Source: Terriglobales bacterium
Lineage (GTDB): Bacteria > Acidobacteriota > Terriglobia > Terriglobales > Acidobacteriaceae
DNA: 64,000 nucleotides
Direction: 5' to 3'
Assembly (NCBI GenBank): GCA_035651995.1
Contig: DASRER010000004.1
Location: forward strand, 1-64,000
Below are positions 44,951 to 54,235 of this stretch, one piece after another. Within the stretch, counting starts at the first letter, position 1. The number at the start of each line of letters is the position of its first letter. The notes under the pieces are model-generated. The model did no database searches. It was not told the origin of the DNA and was given only the letters and a program-made list of their open reading frames with translations. The position numbers and the translations under genes are program-made.

Positions 44951-47900
44951 TTAGAAGCTGAACTTCAGGCCGAACTGCATCTGGCGGGGATCGCGTGCGG
45001 AGGTGATCTTGCCGAACTGCGCCGAGCTCAGGGTGCCAGTCGGGTTCTGAAGGTTGACGAAGTTGAAAGCGTTGGTGGCTTCGGCGCGGAACTGGAGCTT
45101 CATGCGCTCGCTGATGCTGAAGTTGCGCAGGATGCCGATGTCCACGTTCTTGGCGCCGGGGCCGTCGAAGGAATTGCGGCGGAGGTTGCCGTCGGTGCCG
45201 ACCGGGTTGGCCACCAGGCCGTTCTTATCAACCCATTGCTGCGAGACGATGGAGCGTCCGCGGTTGGGATCGAGGGCGACGTTGCCGACCAGGTTCGGCC
45301 GGTCGTTGTTGGTGCCGTCGCGGTTGTTATCGGTGCCCGTCGTGATGTTGAACGGGATGCCGCTTTGCAGGGTGGTGATGGTGGAGATGGTCCAGCCGTT
45401 CGTCACCCAGCTCAGGGGATTGCTTTTGGGCACGTAGTTAAGGTCCCAGATGGTGGAGATCACGGCCGCGTGGCGGCGGTCCTGGGCGGAACGGGCGCGC
45501 TCCATGTCGAGACGCGTGTAGTCCTGCACCGCGTCGGTGATGGTCTCCAGGTCCTTGCTCCAGACGTAGTAGCCCTTGAGCGAGAAGCCCTTCGACATGC
45601 GCTTCTCAGCGCTGAGCTGGAAGGCGTGGTAGGCATCATTGCCAGGCGACTGCATCAGGAAGATGTTGCTCAGCGTGCCAGGCAGGAACGGACGCCGCGC
45701 GTTCACCGTGGAAGCCGCCGCGGTGGAAGGCGGCACGGCGTTGACGTCGTTGAGGAAGCCCAGGCTGCGGGCCAGGGTCCCCACGTAGGCCGCCGTCACC
45801 GATGTGGTGGCGGTCAACTGCCGCTGAATCGAGAAGTTCATCTGGTAGTTGTAGGGCCAGGCGAAGTTCAGATCGGGGCCGGAGACGGCCGCCGGCACGA
45901 TGAACTTGGGCGCCGACGGGCTGTAGGTGTAAGGGAAGGGGCTGCCCCCAGGCACGTTCTTGTAGGGATCGGAGAGCGTGGCCACGTTGGGGAAGGTCTG
46001 GCGCGCGGCGAAGGGCTGCCGGTCGCCTGACTGGTTCCACTCGTTGCCTGAGACGTTGCCCCAGTAGATGCCGGCGCCGGCGCGGATGGAGGTCTTGCCG
46101 TCGCCGAACGGGTCCCAGGCAAAGCCGAGGCGCGGCGCCCAGTGGTACAGCGGCGTGCCGATGATGCCGCGGGTGATGCCCGGGTCGCCGACAAACAAAA
46201 GACCCGTGGGAGCGGCGGGAACCGTGGTTGACTTCACGCCGGGGACGAAGGTCAGCTTGCGGTCCTGCGGATCGAGCGTGGGAAGCTGCACGTCCCAGCG
46301 GATGCCGATGTTCAGAGTAAGCCGCGGGTGAACGCGGAAGTCATCCTGAACGAACAGCGCCCAGTACCAGTCGTTGTCGATCTTGTCGGTGGGCGCGTCC
46401 TGGTTCATGGTGTTGGGCAAGCCCATGACGAAATCAGCCAGCGCGTTGCCGCCCGAGCTTGCGCCCGTGGGACGCGACTTGCTTCCGTCAAAACCGAAAG
46501 TGCCGTAGTTGTTGAGCAACGTGTTCTGGCGCTGTTTTTCCAGGTAGGCCTCGCCGCCGATCTTGAGCGAGTGCTTGCCCCTGGTCCAGGCGAGGGTGTC
46601 GCGCACGCCGTAGTAGTTGCTGCCCGCCACCGGGCCGGCGATGGCTTCGTTCAAGCGGAAGAAGCCGGTGACGGTGATCTGCGGCAGCGCCTTATCGCCC
46701 TGCACCTGGAACTTGGAGCCGAGATCGCCAAGAGAGATGTCGGGGCTGTTGATGCGCCCGCCAAAGTTGCGGACGAAGTTGACGCGCAACTGGTTGACCA
46801 TGGTGCCGCTCTTCACCCAGGTGTCGCTCAGCGTCAGGTTGTGCTGGGTCCAGTCGAAGGTGCGCGACGACCAGCCGGGCAGGTCGTTGGCGCCGGCGCC
46901 GCCGGAGATGGCGTCGAGCGTGTTGCCGTAGCTGAGGAAGTAGCTGGCGGCGAGCTGGTGCTTGGAGTTCAGCGAGTGGTCGAGCTTGAAGATGAACTCG
47001 TCGGTGTTGGTGGGGCTGGCCAGGGGCGCGCCGCGGAAGCCGTTCGTGCCGGTGTTGGGCAGCGGAATGTAGGTGTCAATGATCCTGCGCGAAACCGGAT
47101 CCACGGGAACGATGTCGCCGGGGAAGCGCTGGCCGGTGGCGGTGTTGATTGGCTTTACGGCTGACGCTGAAAAGTTACCCTGGCGCTCCAGCGCGGTTGG
47201 AACCAGGGCGGAGGCGCCAAGCGTGGTGCTCTGGTGCTGGCGCAGGCCGGAGTAGCTGCCGAAGAAAAACGTCTTGTTCTTGATCACCGGCCCGCCGATG
47301 GTGCCGCCGAACTGGTTGCGATGCAGTGGCGGCTTGGCGAGCTGGTTCCACGGGGTGGCGTTGAACTTGTCGTTGCGGATGAACTCGAACGCCGTACCGT
47401 GCAGACTGTTAGTGCCGCTCTTGGTGATGAAGTCAACGACGCCGCCGGAGAAACGCCCATACTCGGCGCTGTAGCCGTTCGTCGTCACGCGGAATTCCTG
47501 GACGGCGTCGGGATTGGGCGCGAGGTTGCCGGTATTGCGCAGGCCGCCGTTGTTGGCGCCGCCATCAATGTAAAAGCCGACGGCGCTGCCCAGGTTGCCG
47601 GATAAACGGTCCTGCGAGGAGCCGTTCACCAGCACTACCTGCTGGGGAAAACCGAGAGCGTTTCCCTTGAAGGCGTCGCCGCTGGGTAACACGACGCCGG
47701 GAGTGAGAGTAAGGAACGAGTAGGGATCGCGGTTGACGAGCGGGAGCGTGGTGACCTCGACGTTGTTCACCGTGCGGCCGATGCTGGCGTCGACGGTGTT
47801 GACCTGGGGAGCGTCGGAGGTAACGCTCACGGTTTCGCTCACCGCGCCCACCTGGAGCATGGCGTCAATGCGAGCGTTGCGGTCCAGTTCCAGGACCACG

Positions 47901-48196
47901 CCGCTGCGCACGAAAGTTTGAAATCCCTGGTGCTTCACCTCTACCTTATAGCTGCCGACGGGCAGGAAGGTGAGCTCGTAGGAACCTGCTTTGTCGGAGG
48001 CGGCGGAGCGGGTGAAACCGGTGGCGGTGTTGGTGGCGGTGATCTGCGCTCCTACGATCACGGCGCCGGAATTGTCGGTGACCGTACCAAGAATGGTGGC
48101 GGTTGAGGTTTGCGCCACGGCAGTGGCTGATACCAGCAGCATCAGCACCCCAAGCGAAAGCCCCAGGAAAAATCGTCCTGTGGCAGAACGTGTCAT
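44951..48196 (-). CDS. TonB-dependent receptor, Oar-like (second copy)
   Basis: Outer-membrane receptor of 1,081 residues. A signal peptide (FFLGLSLGVLMLLVSATAVA) is followed by a carboxypeptidase-regulatory domain (TATILGTVTDNSGAVIVGAQ), a plug with VTTLPLVNRDPYSFLTLTPG and the glycine-rich YSAEYGRFSGGVVDFITKSG. The barrel ends in QMQFGLKFSF. ATG 48196 is certain from AGGAGG 7 bases upstream. It lies between the glucarate genes and an IclR regulator, so an oligosaccharide or uronate-containing ligand is the best guess. Confidence 0.93.
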   Translation of the reverse strand: MTRSATGRFFLGLSLGVLMLLVSATAVAQTSTATILGTVTDNSGAVIVGAQITATNTATGFTRSAASDKAGSYELTFLPVGSYKVEVKHQGFQTFVRSGVVLELDRNARIDAMLQVGAVSETVSVTSDAPQVNTVDASIGRTVNNVEVTTLPLVNRDPYSFLTLTPGVVLPSGDAFKGNALGFPQQVVLVNGSSQDRLSGNLGSAVGFYIDGGANNGGLRNTGNLAPNPDAVQEFRVTTNGYSAEYGRFSGGVVDFITKSGTNSLHGTAFEFIRNDKFNATPWNQLAKPPLHRNQFGGTIGGPVIKNKTFFFGSYSGLRQHQSTTLGASALVPTALERQGNFSASAVKPINTATGQRFPGDIVPVDPVSRRIIDTYIPLPNTGTNGFRGAPLASPTNTDEFIFKLDHSLNSKHQLAASYFLSYGNTLDAISGGAGANDLPGWSSRTFDWTQHNLTLSDTWVKSGTMVNQLRVNFVRNFGGRINSPDISLGDLGSKFQVQGDKALPQITVTGFFRLNEAIAGPVAGSNYYGVRDTLAWTRGKHSLKIGGEAYLEKQRQNTLLNNYGTFGFDGSKSRPTGASSGGNALADFVMGLPNTMNQDAPTDKIDNDWYWALFVQDDFRVHPRLTLNIGIRWDVQLPTLDPQDRKLTFVPGVKSTTVPAAPTGLLFVGDPGITRGIIGTPLYHWAPRLGFAWDPFGDGKTSIRAGAGIYWGNVSGNEWNQSGDRQPFAARQTFPNVATLSDPYKNVPGGSPFPYTYSPSAPKFIVPAAVSGPDLNFAWPYNYQMNFSIQRQLTATTSVTAAYVGTLARSLGFLNDVNAVPPSTAAASTVNARRPFLPGTLSNIFLMQSPGNDAYHAFQLSAEKRMSKGFSLKGYYVWSKDLETITDAVQDYTRLDMERARSAQDRRHAAVISTIWDLNYVPKSNPLSWVTNGWTISTITTLQSGIPFNITTGTDNNRDGTNNDRPNLVGNVALDPNRGRSIVSQQWVDKNGLVANPVGTDGNLRRNSFDGPGAKNVDIGILRNFSISERMKLQFRAEATNAFNFVNLQNPTGTLSSAQFGKITSARDPRQMQFGLKFSF

Positions 48197-48439
48197 CTTC
48201 TTGCCTCCTGAATCTGAAACTTCAGCTGAGCCGAGTACGAGTTCCTTCACGGTGCCGGCGCGTTTGCCGGCTGCCCCTGGTGGTGGTTCCGTGTGGCGGT
48301 TTCCGTCCCTGTAATGGCCGCGCCGGCTACCGCCTGTGCCAGCTGCTGACCGCGATCCCAGTGTCCCGATGAAGCCCGTGGATGATGCCGAAAGCCCGCG
48401 ATGCCGATTCAGCGACGGAATCGGAAATACCACAATTCG

Positions 48440-48460
48440 GTACGACGTATCACTTCGTAC
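48440..48460. promoter_or_regulatory. Inverted repeat upstream of the receptor gene, candidate IclR operator
   Basis: GTACGA (48440-48445) and TCGTAC (48455-48460) are perfect 6-bp arms separated by 9 bp. They lie in the gap between the receptor start and the end of the iclR-type gene. IclR proteins bind short palindromes near their targets; the link is inferred. Confidence 0.35.
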
Positions 48461-48497
48461 GCAAAACGAACCATCCCCGCCCCATTTCCAACAGCTG

Positions 48498-49355
48498 CTA
48501 GGCGCCGGCGAACTGTCCCCGGGCCGGCGGCGAGGGGCGCGGCTGCTGCGCGATGCGCGACGCCGGCTGCTGATATCCCAATTCGTGCGAGAGCGCAGCG
48601 GCGGTGGCGACGACCGACCGCGCGATGATGCTGACCTTTTCCGTGCTCACGCGGAACGAAGGGCCGGAGACGCTGATGGCGGCGATCAGGGCGCCGCCGA
48701 AACCACGCACCACCGAGCCGACGCAGCGCACGCCCTCTTCGTTTTCCTCGTCGTCAACGGCGAAGCCCTGAGTGCGCACGCGGGCCAGCTCGGTCTTGAG
48801 TTCCGCCAGCGTGCCGATCGTCTTGCGGGTGAGTTGCCGCAGGCCGTGGCGCTGTACGGCGGCTTCCATCTCCGCCTCCGGCAAATGCGCGATGATGGCC
48901 TTTCCGACAGCGGTGCAATGAGCTGGCGAGCGGCGGCCGACGCTGGAGGCGAGGCGCACGCTGCGCGCCGGTTCGACCTTGTCGAGGTAGACGACTTCAC
49001 CGGCGTCATACACGCAGAGATGGACGGTTTCGCCGGTATCGAGTGAGAGGCGCTCGAGGAACGGCCGGGCGCGCTCGCGCAAATCGAGCTGAGACACGGC
49101 GCGCGTGCCCAGCTCGAACAATTTCAGGCCGAGGCGATAGCGCCCGCTCTGCGAATTCTTTTCGACCAGGCGGTGGCGTTCCAGCACCATGACGAGGCGG
49201 TGCGCCGTGCTCTTGTGCAGGCCCAGCGACTGCGAGATTTCGGCGAGGGTGAGGTCGGGACCGTGCTCGCTCAGCTTCTCAAGCAATGCGAGGGCGCGGT
49301 CCAGCACCTGCACCCGATAAGGAGAGCCATTCGCGCGTGTCTTACTATGCGACAC
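48498..49355 (-). CDS. IclR-family transcriptional regulator
   Basis: Regulator of 285 residues with an N-terminal winged HTH (YRVQVLDRALALLEKLSEHG, LTLAEISQSLGLHKSTAHRL) and a GAF-like IclR effector domain (GETVHLCVYDAGEVVYLDKV, GRRSPAHCTAVGKAIIAHLP, GVRCVGSVVRGFGGALIAAI). IclR members commonly sense acids from sugar or aromatic catabolism. The GTG start at 49355 is supported by a near-consensus promoter whose start point falls on it. It sits next to a TonB-dependent receptor and close to glucarate genes, which it may control. Confidence 0.9.
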   Translation of the reverse strand: MSHSKTRANGSPYRVQVLDRALALLEKLSEHGPDLTLAEISQSLGLHKSTAHRLVMVLERHRLVEKNSQSGRYRLGLKLFELGTRAVSQLDLRERARPFLERLSLDTGETVHLCVYDAGEVVYLDKVEPARSVRLASSVGRRSPAHCTAVGKAIIAHLPEAEMEAAVQRHGLRQLTRKTIGTLAELKTELARVRTQGFAVDDEENEEGVRCVGSVVRGFGGALIAAISVSGPSFRVSTEKVSIIARSVVATAAALSHELGYQQPASRIAQQPRPSPPARGQFAGA

Positions 49356-49363
49356 GGCGAGTC

Positions 49364-49391
49364 ATTATATGAGAAATCAACGTTTCGTCAA
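49364..49391 (-). promoter_or_regulatory. Near-consensus promoter giving a leaderless iclR-type mRNA
   Basis: On the minus strand TTGACG (49391-49386), a 16-bp spacer and TATAAT (49369-49364). Only 8 bp separate the -10 box from the GTG at 49355, so the transcript should begin at or next to the start codon. Upstream repeats of the form GTGAAAC and ACGAAAC may be regulator sites. Confidence 0.7.
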
Positions 49392-49466
49392 GCAGAGTTT
49401 CACGTTTTGTTTGGCTAAATTGAGGCGGGTCAAGCGCTGCTGGTTTCTGGCGGCCAGCTGCTGGCG

Positions 49467-49498
49467 ATCGGGTAACTGAGAAATCGGGTCATCGGGTA
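49467..49498. repeat. Octameric tandem array (ATCGGGTA family)
   Basis: ATCGGGTAA at 49467, then ATCGGGTC (49483) and ATCGGGTA (49491) in the gap between the convergently placed LysR gene end and the IclR promoter. The unit is the same as at 39993-40023, about 9.5 kb away. Confidence 0.5.
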
Positions 49499-49563
49499 AA
49501 TCAAAGCAAAAGCTCATCCACAAAGGACACGAAGCGCACGAAGGAAACCGTCCTGGAGCGAGG

Positions 49564-50457
49564 CTACTTCGGCTGGGAAAGTGCGGCGTGAAGGAAGCCG
49601 GCCACGGATTCGGTGAGCTTGCGGGGGTACTCGGTCTTGGGCATGGCGAGCGCCTGCTGGCGCATCAGGCGGTGGCGGCCGATGCGCAACGTCTGGAAGA
49701 AGCGCGGCTGGCCGTGCAGGGCGTGCTCGGGAAGGATGGAGTAGCCGAAGCCGCATTCCACCAGCCGCTTGATGGCCTCGGTGTCGTCGGCTTCCATGAT
49801 CACGCGCGGCTCCAGGCCGATTTCCTTGAAGAAGCGGTCGATGATGGAACGCATGTTGCTTTGCTTGGGATAGAGCAGGAACGGGACCTTCTCCAGGTCG
49901 GCGACGCGCACGGTGCCGACATGGCCGTTGCGGACGCGCGTGGCCGAGGGCCGCAGCACCATCAGCTCTTCCTCGTATAGCGGCAGGATGCGCAGGTTGT
50001 CCTCGGCGACGGGCAGAGAGATCAGCCCCAGGTCGAAGCGGCGCTGCTGGAGCCCGGCAATGATCTCCTCGGTCACGCCCACCGTGACCTGTATCTCAGT
50101 GTTGGGATACTGCTTGCGCAACAAGCGGAGCGGGCGTCCCAGGCGGTAGATGAGCGTGGTCACGCCGGTAGCAAAGTGAAATGGCCGGGTGTCGGTGGTG
50201 GGATCGTTATCGAATTCCTGGCGGATGTTGGTGACCTGCCGAAGCACGCCGCGGGCATGCTCGGCCAGACGATAGGCCGTAGGAGTGGGGATGAGGCGCT
50301 TGCCGGAGCGCAGAAAGAGCTCGGCGTGCAGCTCGTTGGCGAGCGAGTGCAACTGCACACTCACGGCGCCGGGCGAAAGATGAACTTTTTCCGCCGCCCT
50401 GGTGACGCTGGAGGTTTCCATGACGGCGAGAAAGAGCTCGAGCTGGTGGATTTCCAT
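49564..50457 (-). CDS. LysR-family transcriptional regulator
   Basis: Regulator of 297 residues: an N-terminal LysR HTH (MEIHQLELFLAVMETSSVTR, AAEKVHLSPGAVSVQLHSLA) and a substrate-binding-like effector domain (TLIYRLGRPLRLLRKQYPNT, GLISLPVAEDNLRILPLYEE). It is divergent from a TonB-dependent receptor gene, with several TTTAGT boxes in the 310-bp gap, and probably regulates that receptor and the downstream GH31 and alginate-lyase-like genes. ATG 50457 is the only sensible start. Confidence 0.9.
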   Translation of the reverse strand: MEIHQLELFLAVMETSSVTRAAEKVHLSPGAVSVQLHSLANELHAELFLRSGKRLIPTPTAYRLAEHARGVLRQVTNIRQEFDNDPTTDTRPFHFATGVTTLIYRLGRPLRLLRKQYPNTEIQVTVGVTEEIIAGLQQRRFDLGLISLPVAEDNLRILPLYEEELMVLRPSATRVRNGHVGTVRVADLEKVPFLLYPKQSNMRSIIDRFFKEIGLEPRVIMEADDTEAIKRLVECGFGYSILPEHALHGQPRFFQTLRIGRHRLMRQQALAMPKTEYPRKLTESVAGFLHAALSQPK

Positions 50458-50507
50458 CCCAATCCTTCAAGCTGTTGATTCGGTGCTGCTTCACTTCGGG
50501 GCCGAGT

Positions 50508-50577
50508 CCGTTTAGTCATATTAAACGGAACATTTAGTTTTTCTACCTTGACTCCCATTCAGAAACTCAACTAAATG
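50508..50577. promoter_or_regulatory. Clustered TTTAGT boxes, candidate LysR operator
   Basis: CCGTTTA-N7-TAAACGG (50508-50528) is a perfect inverted repeat. A second one is CATTTAGTT (50531-50539) with AACTAAATG (50569-50577). TTTAGT occurs at 50511 and 50533, exactly 22 bp (about two helical turns) apart, and inverted at 50570. TTGACT at 50548-50553 could be a -35 box for the receptor gene. Confidence 0.5.
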
Positions 50578-50767
50578 GCGCCAACGCGGGGAGTGTCTCC
50601 TTGAGCCGCTCGCTTCAGCAGCAGTGTTTCTGTCGCATGACGGTTCCGAGCAGCAAGGACACAGTCTTTCCCTTGCGCACTCAGTCCGCGCCGTCGCACC
50701 TGCCACTGTAAGGGCCCATTACAAACGACATGCTCACGCGCTCCCAGCGCGGAAAGGCAGAGACCGC

Positions 50768-53700
50768 ATGAACAGCCGTATCGTTCGAGTACTTGTGTTG
50801 CTCCTCCTCGGCGCCGTGTGCGCTTCTGCGCAAGGCACGGGCAGCATTGTCGGCACGGTGACGGATCCCTCGGGATCGGTGATCGCCGGCGCCAAGATCA
50901 CTGCCACCGACGCAGGGACAGGCGCCGCCCGATCGGCCACCAGCAATGGTGAGGGATATTACATCATCTCGCTGCTGCGGCCATCGCAATACAACCTGAG
51001 CGTGAGCGCTTCCGGCTTCCGCACCTACGAGGGCAAAGCGGTCACGCTGCTGGCCGACCAGAACCTGACGCACAACGTGAGGCTGGCGGTGGGCGCGGCG
51101 AACGAAGTAGTCGAGGTTTCCGGCGGCGAAGTCACGGTTGACACCACCACTTCGACGATCAAGCAAACGGTGGAGTCGCGCCGCATCACCGAGCTTCCGC
51201 TGAACGGCCGCAACGCGGCCCAGCTGACGCTGCTGGTTGCCGGCGCGGTGCAGGCGCCCAACAGCGGCGCCGACCAGGGCACCACCAAGACCTTCCCCGG
51301 CGCGGTCACCATCTCCGCCAATGGCGCGCGCCAGAACCAGATCAGCTACCAGCTCGACGGCGGAAACTACGTGGACGAGTACACCAACGTCAACCAGCCG
51401 TTCCCGTTCCCCGACGCGCTGCAGGAATTCAGCGTGCAGACCAGCAACTACAGCGCGGAGTTCGGGCAGAACGCCGGCGGCGTGGTGAACGTGGTGACCA
51501 AGAGCGGGACGAATGCGTTCCACGGCAACGTGTTTGAGTTCGTCCGCAACGAGGTGTTCAACGCCAAGCAATTCCAGTCGGTGACCGGGCGCGACAAACT
51601 GAAGCGCAACCAGTTCGGCGGGACGTTCGGCGGGCCCGTGATCCGCGACAAGGTGTTCTTCTTCGCCGGCTACCAGGGCACGCGGCATCGCAACCTGGGC
51701 GCGGCCGCCACGACAGTGACGCCGAGCGCGGCGCAGCGCCTGACGGTCACCGATCCGGCAGTGGCCAACCTGCTGAAGGGAATTCCCGTCGGCGACGCGA
51801 ACGGCAACGTAACGTTCGTGAAGCCCGATCACCAGGACTTCAACGACCTGGTGGGCAAGACGGACATCAACCTGGGGAAAAACGACCGCTTCGCGGCGCG
51901 CTACACCTACGACCGCTTCAGCAAGCTCGGCGTCTTCGACACGTCGAATTTCCTGACCTACGTGGACGGCTCCACGATCGTCTCGCAGAACATCCTGCTG
52001 AACGAAACGCACGTGTTCAGCGGCAACCTGGTGAACGCCGGCCGGTTCAGCTTCTCGCGTGACGCATCGAGCCGCGGGCCGGGCGCGGGCGCGTTCAACG
52101 TTGGCCAGTTGGGCGTTTCGCTGCCGTGGCTGCCGGTGGACGCCATCCAGGCGGTGCGCGTGAGCGGCGGCTTCAGCTTCGGCGACAACCCGAACGCCAG
52201 CTTCGTGCGCAACAACTTCACCTGGAGCGATGACGTGAGCTGGATCCGCGGCGCGCACGACATCCGCTTCGGCGGCGTGGTGGAGCGCAGCCGCGTGGAC
52301 CTGGACAACAAGTTCTTCCAGGTGCCGGAGTTCCAGTTCGCCAACATTGCCGGCCTGCTGGCAGGCAAGCTGGCCACCGGCGGCGGCAACCCCGGATTCC
52401 GCCAGGGCGCCGGAGAATTCAAGAACCATCGCAACACGTTCATGGGTTTCTACTTCCAGGACAACTGGAAGCTGCATCGGCGGCTGACGGTGAACCTGGG
52501 GCTGCGCTGGGATTCGGGCCGCGCCTGGCGTGATACCGGCGAGCGCTGGACCGGCTTCAGCATGGCACGCTTCCTGGCGGGCACCAAGTCCACCGCGTAT
52601 CCGAACGCGCCGGCGGGCATGTTCTTCCCCGGCGACGCCGGATTCCCCGATAACGGCATGCGCGACAGCATGAGCAACTTCGCGCCTCGGCTCGGCTTTG
52701 CCTGGGACGTGATGGGCGACGGCAAGATGAGCGTGCGCGGCGGCGGCGGCATGTTCTACGACACGCGCATCGGCGGCATGAACGACAACCGCATCGTGGA
52801 CTCGACGCCGTTCAGCCCGCAGCTGGTGCTGAACACCGGAGACCTGAATCCGGGGTCGTTCAGCGATCCGCTGTGCACCAAGGCGGCCACGCAAGCGCTG
52901 AACAACTGCACCAGTCTGGCGGCCATCTATCCGTTCCCGCCGGTGCTGCCACCGACCGCGGCCTCAACCTTCCGCGCCGGCGACCTGTACGTGACCTATG
53001 ACACGAGCCGGAAGTGGATGGTGCCGACCATCTACAACTGGAACCTGTCGGTTGAGCGCCAACTGCCGGGCAACACGATTGCGCGCGTGGGCTACGTGGG
53101 CTCGCACACCAGCCACCTGGTGGAAACCATCAACCTCGATCCGTTCCCGGTGGGCGGCGGCCCCTTCCGCCGACTGAACGTGATCGCCGGCAACAAGCTG
53201 GTGTTCGGCGACATTCAGCAGTCGACATACGACATCGACTCGTCGTATCACTCGCTGCAAGTTTCAGGTGAGCGGCGCATGTCGCGCGGGCTGACGCTGA
53301 CCGGCGCCTACACCTGGTCGAACAGCATTGACGACCTGCCGCCGGGAACCGGACTGTTCGGCTTCGACGGCACCTATTCGGCGCGGCCGTGGGACGATCC
53401 GCTGCGGCACGTGTTCGATCGCGGCCCGTCGGAGTTCGACCACAAGCACCGCTTCGTGGCGTCGTATGTGTACCAACTGCCGTTCATGGACAAAACGAAC
53501 GGCTTCGTGAAGGCAGTGTTCGGCGGATGGCAGCTGAGCGGCGTGATGTCCACGCAGACCGGCCGGCCGCTGACTTTGGTTTCCAACGTCAATAATTCAG
53601 GCACCGGCCTGGGCCAGGACCGAGCGCAGTACCTGGGCGGCGAGGTCTATGCGCCGGGCGCCTGCACCAATGCCGGCACCAAGCCCTGCCGCAACTGGAT

Positions 53701-54043
53701 CAACCCGGCGGTGTTCTCCAATAATCCGGCGGGGACGTTCGGCAACGTGGGCAAGGGGCAGTACCGCTTCCCAGGCATGTTCCAGTGGGACACGGGGCTG
53801 CACAAAGACTTCACCTTCACCGAGCGGGCGCGCTTGCAGTTCCGCGCGGAGTTTTTCAATGTGCTGAACAAGGTCAACTGGGATGAAAGTATTGCCTCAG
53901 GCAACAACTTCGTCCGCCGCAACTCGGCGCCGGCCAGCGGCATCGGGAACGCGACCTTCGGCGCGCTGACCACGCAGGGAGACGGAATCACCAATCCCAT
54001 CGGGCCGCGCATCGGGCAGTTGGCCCTGAAGCTTTTCTTCTAG
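50768..54043 (+). CDS. TonB-dependent receptor, Oar-like (third copy)
   Basis: Outer-membrane receptor of 1,091 residues with a signal peptide (MNSRIVRVLVLLLLGAVCAS). A carboxypeptidase-regulatory domain (GSIVGTVTDPSGSVIAGAKI) and a plug (ITELPLNGRNAAQLTLLVAG) precede a barrel ending in IGQLALKLFF. ATG 50768 begins the signal peptide and is preferred over upstream in-frame starts. Together with the divergent LysR and the downstream GH31 and alginate-lyase-like genes it forms a locus resembling a polysaccharide-utilisation system. Its own strong terminator (54181) separates it from GH31. Confidence 0.93.
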   Translation: MNSRIVRVLVLLLLGAVCASAQGTGSIVGTVTDPSGSVIAGAKITATDAGTGAARSATSNGEGYYIISLLRPSQYNLSVSASGFRTYEGKAVTLLADQNLTHNVRLAVGAANEVVEVSGGEVTVDTTTSTIKQTVESRRITELPLNGRNAAQLTLLVAGAVQAPNSGADQGTTKTFPGAVTISANGARQNQISYQLDGGNYVDEYTNVNQPFPFPDALQEFSVQTSNYSAEFGQNAGGVVNVVTKSGTNAFHGNVFEFVRNEVFNAKQFQSVTGRDKLKRNQFGGTFGGPVIRDKVFFFAGYQGTRHRNLGAAATTVTPSAAQRLTVTDPAVANLLKGIPVGDANGNVTFVKPDHQDFNDLVGKTDINLGKNDRFAARYTYDRFSKLGVFDTSNFLTYVDGSTIVSQNILLNETHVFSGNLVNAGRFSFSRDASSRGPGAGAFNVGQLGVSLPWLPVDAIQAVRVSGGFSFGDNPNASFVRNNFTWSDDVSWIRGAHDIRFGGVVERSRVDLDNKFFQVPEFQFANIAGLLAGKLATGGGNPGFRQGAGEFKNHRNTFMGFYFQDNWKLHRRLTVNLGLRWDSGRAWRDTGERWTGFSMARFLAGTKSTAYPNAPAGMFFPGDAGFPDNGMRDSMSNFAPRLGFAWDVMGDGKMSVRGGGGMFYDTRIGGMNDNRIVDSTPFSPQLVLNTGDLNPGSFSDPLCTKAATQALNNCTSLAAIYPFPPVLPPTAASTFRAGDLYVTYDTSRKWMVPTIYNWNLSVERQLPGNTIARVGYVGSHTSHLVETINLDPFPVGGGPFRRLNVIAGNKLVFGDIQQSTYDIDSSYHSLQVSGERRMSRGLTLTGAYTWSNSIDDLPPGTGLFGFDGTYSARPWDDPLRHVFDRGPSEFDHKHRFVASYVYQLPFMDKTNGFVKAVFGGWQLSGVMSTQTGRPLTLVSNVNNSGTGLGQDRAQYLGGEVYAPGACTNAGTKPCRNWINPAVFSNNPAGTFGNVGKGQYRFPGMFQWDTGLHKDFTFTERARLQFRAEFFNVLNKVNWDESIASGNNFVRRNSAPASGIGNATFGALTTQGDGITNPIGPRIGQLALKLFF

Positions 54044-54180
54044 CAGTGTGAAGCGCTGAGCGAGCGCCGGAGAAAGCGCGAGCCAAGCGCGAGGGCGCAG
54101 CAGCGAGGCCTGAGCGAGAGCGAAGGCAAGCGTTGCGGAGCCCTGGAAGCAAGGAGGAGCAGGGGAAACGGGGCAACACC

Positions 54181-54210
54181 GGCCCGGGGCTTCAGGCCCC
54201 GGGCCTTTTT
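54181..54210 (+). terminator. Strong rho-independent terminator
   Basis: A perfect 10-bp stem GGCCCGGGGC / GCCCCGGGCC with a TTCAG loop, followed by TTTTT (54206-54210), lies about 140 bp after the receptor stop. The intervening 54044-54180 is purine-rich and holds no gene. Confidence 0.92.
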
Positions 54211-54235
54211 CAGCCAGTCAGCCGGGAGCGACCTC

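Noticed and set aside
50681-52894. A 737-codon open frame antisense to the third TonB receptor
   Set aside because: It has no family similarity, its composition is the complement of the receptor codons, and the receptor frame has a complete domain order.
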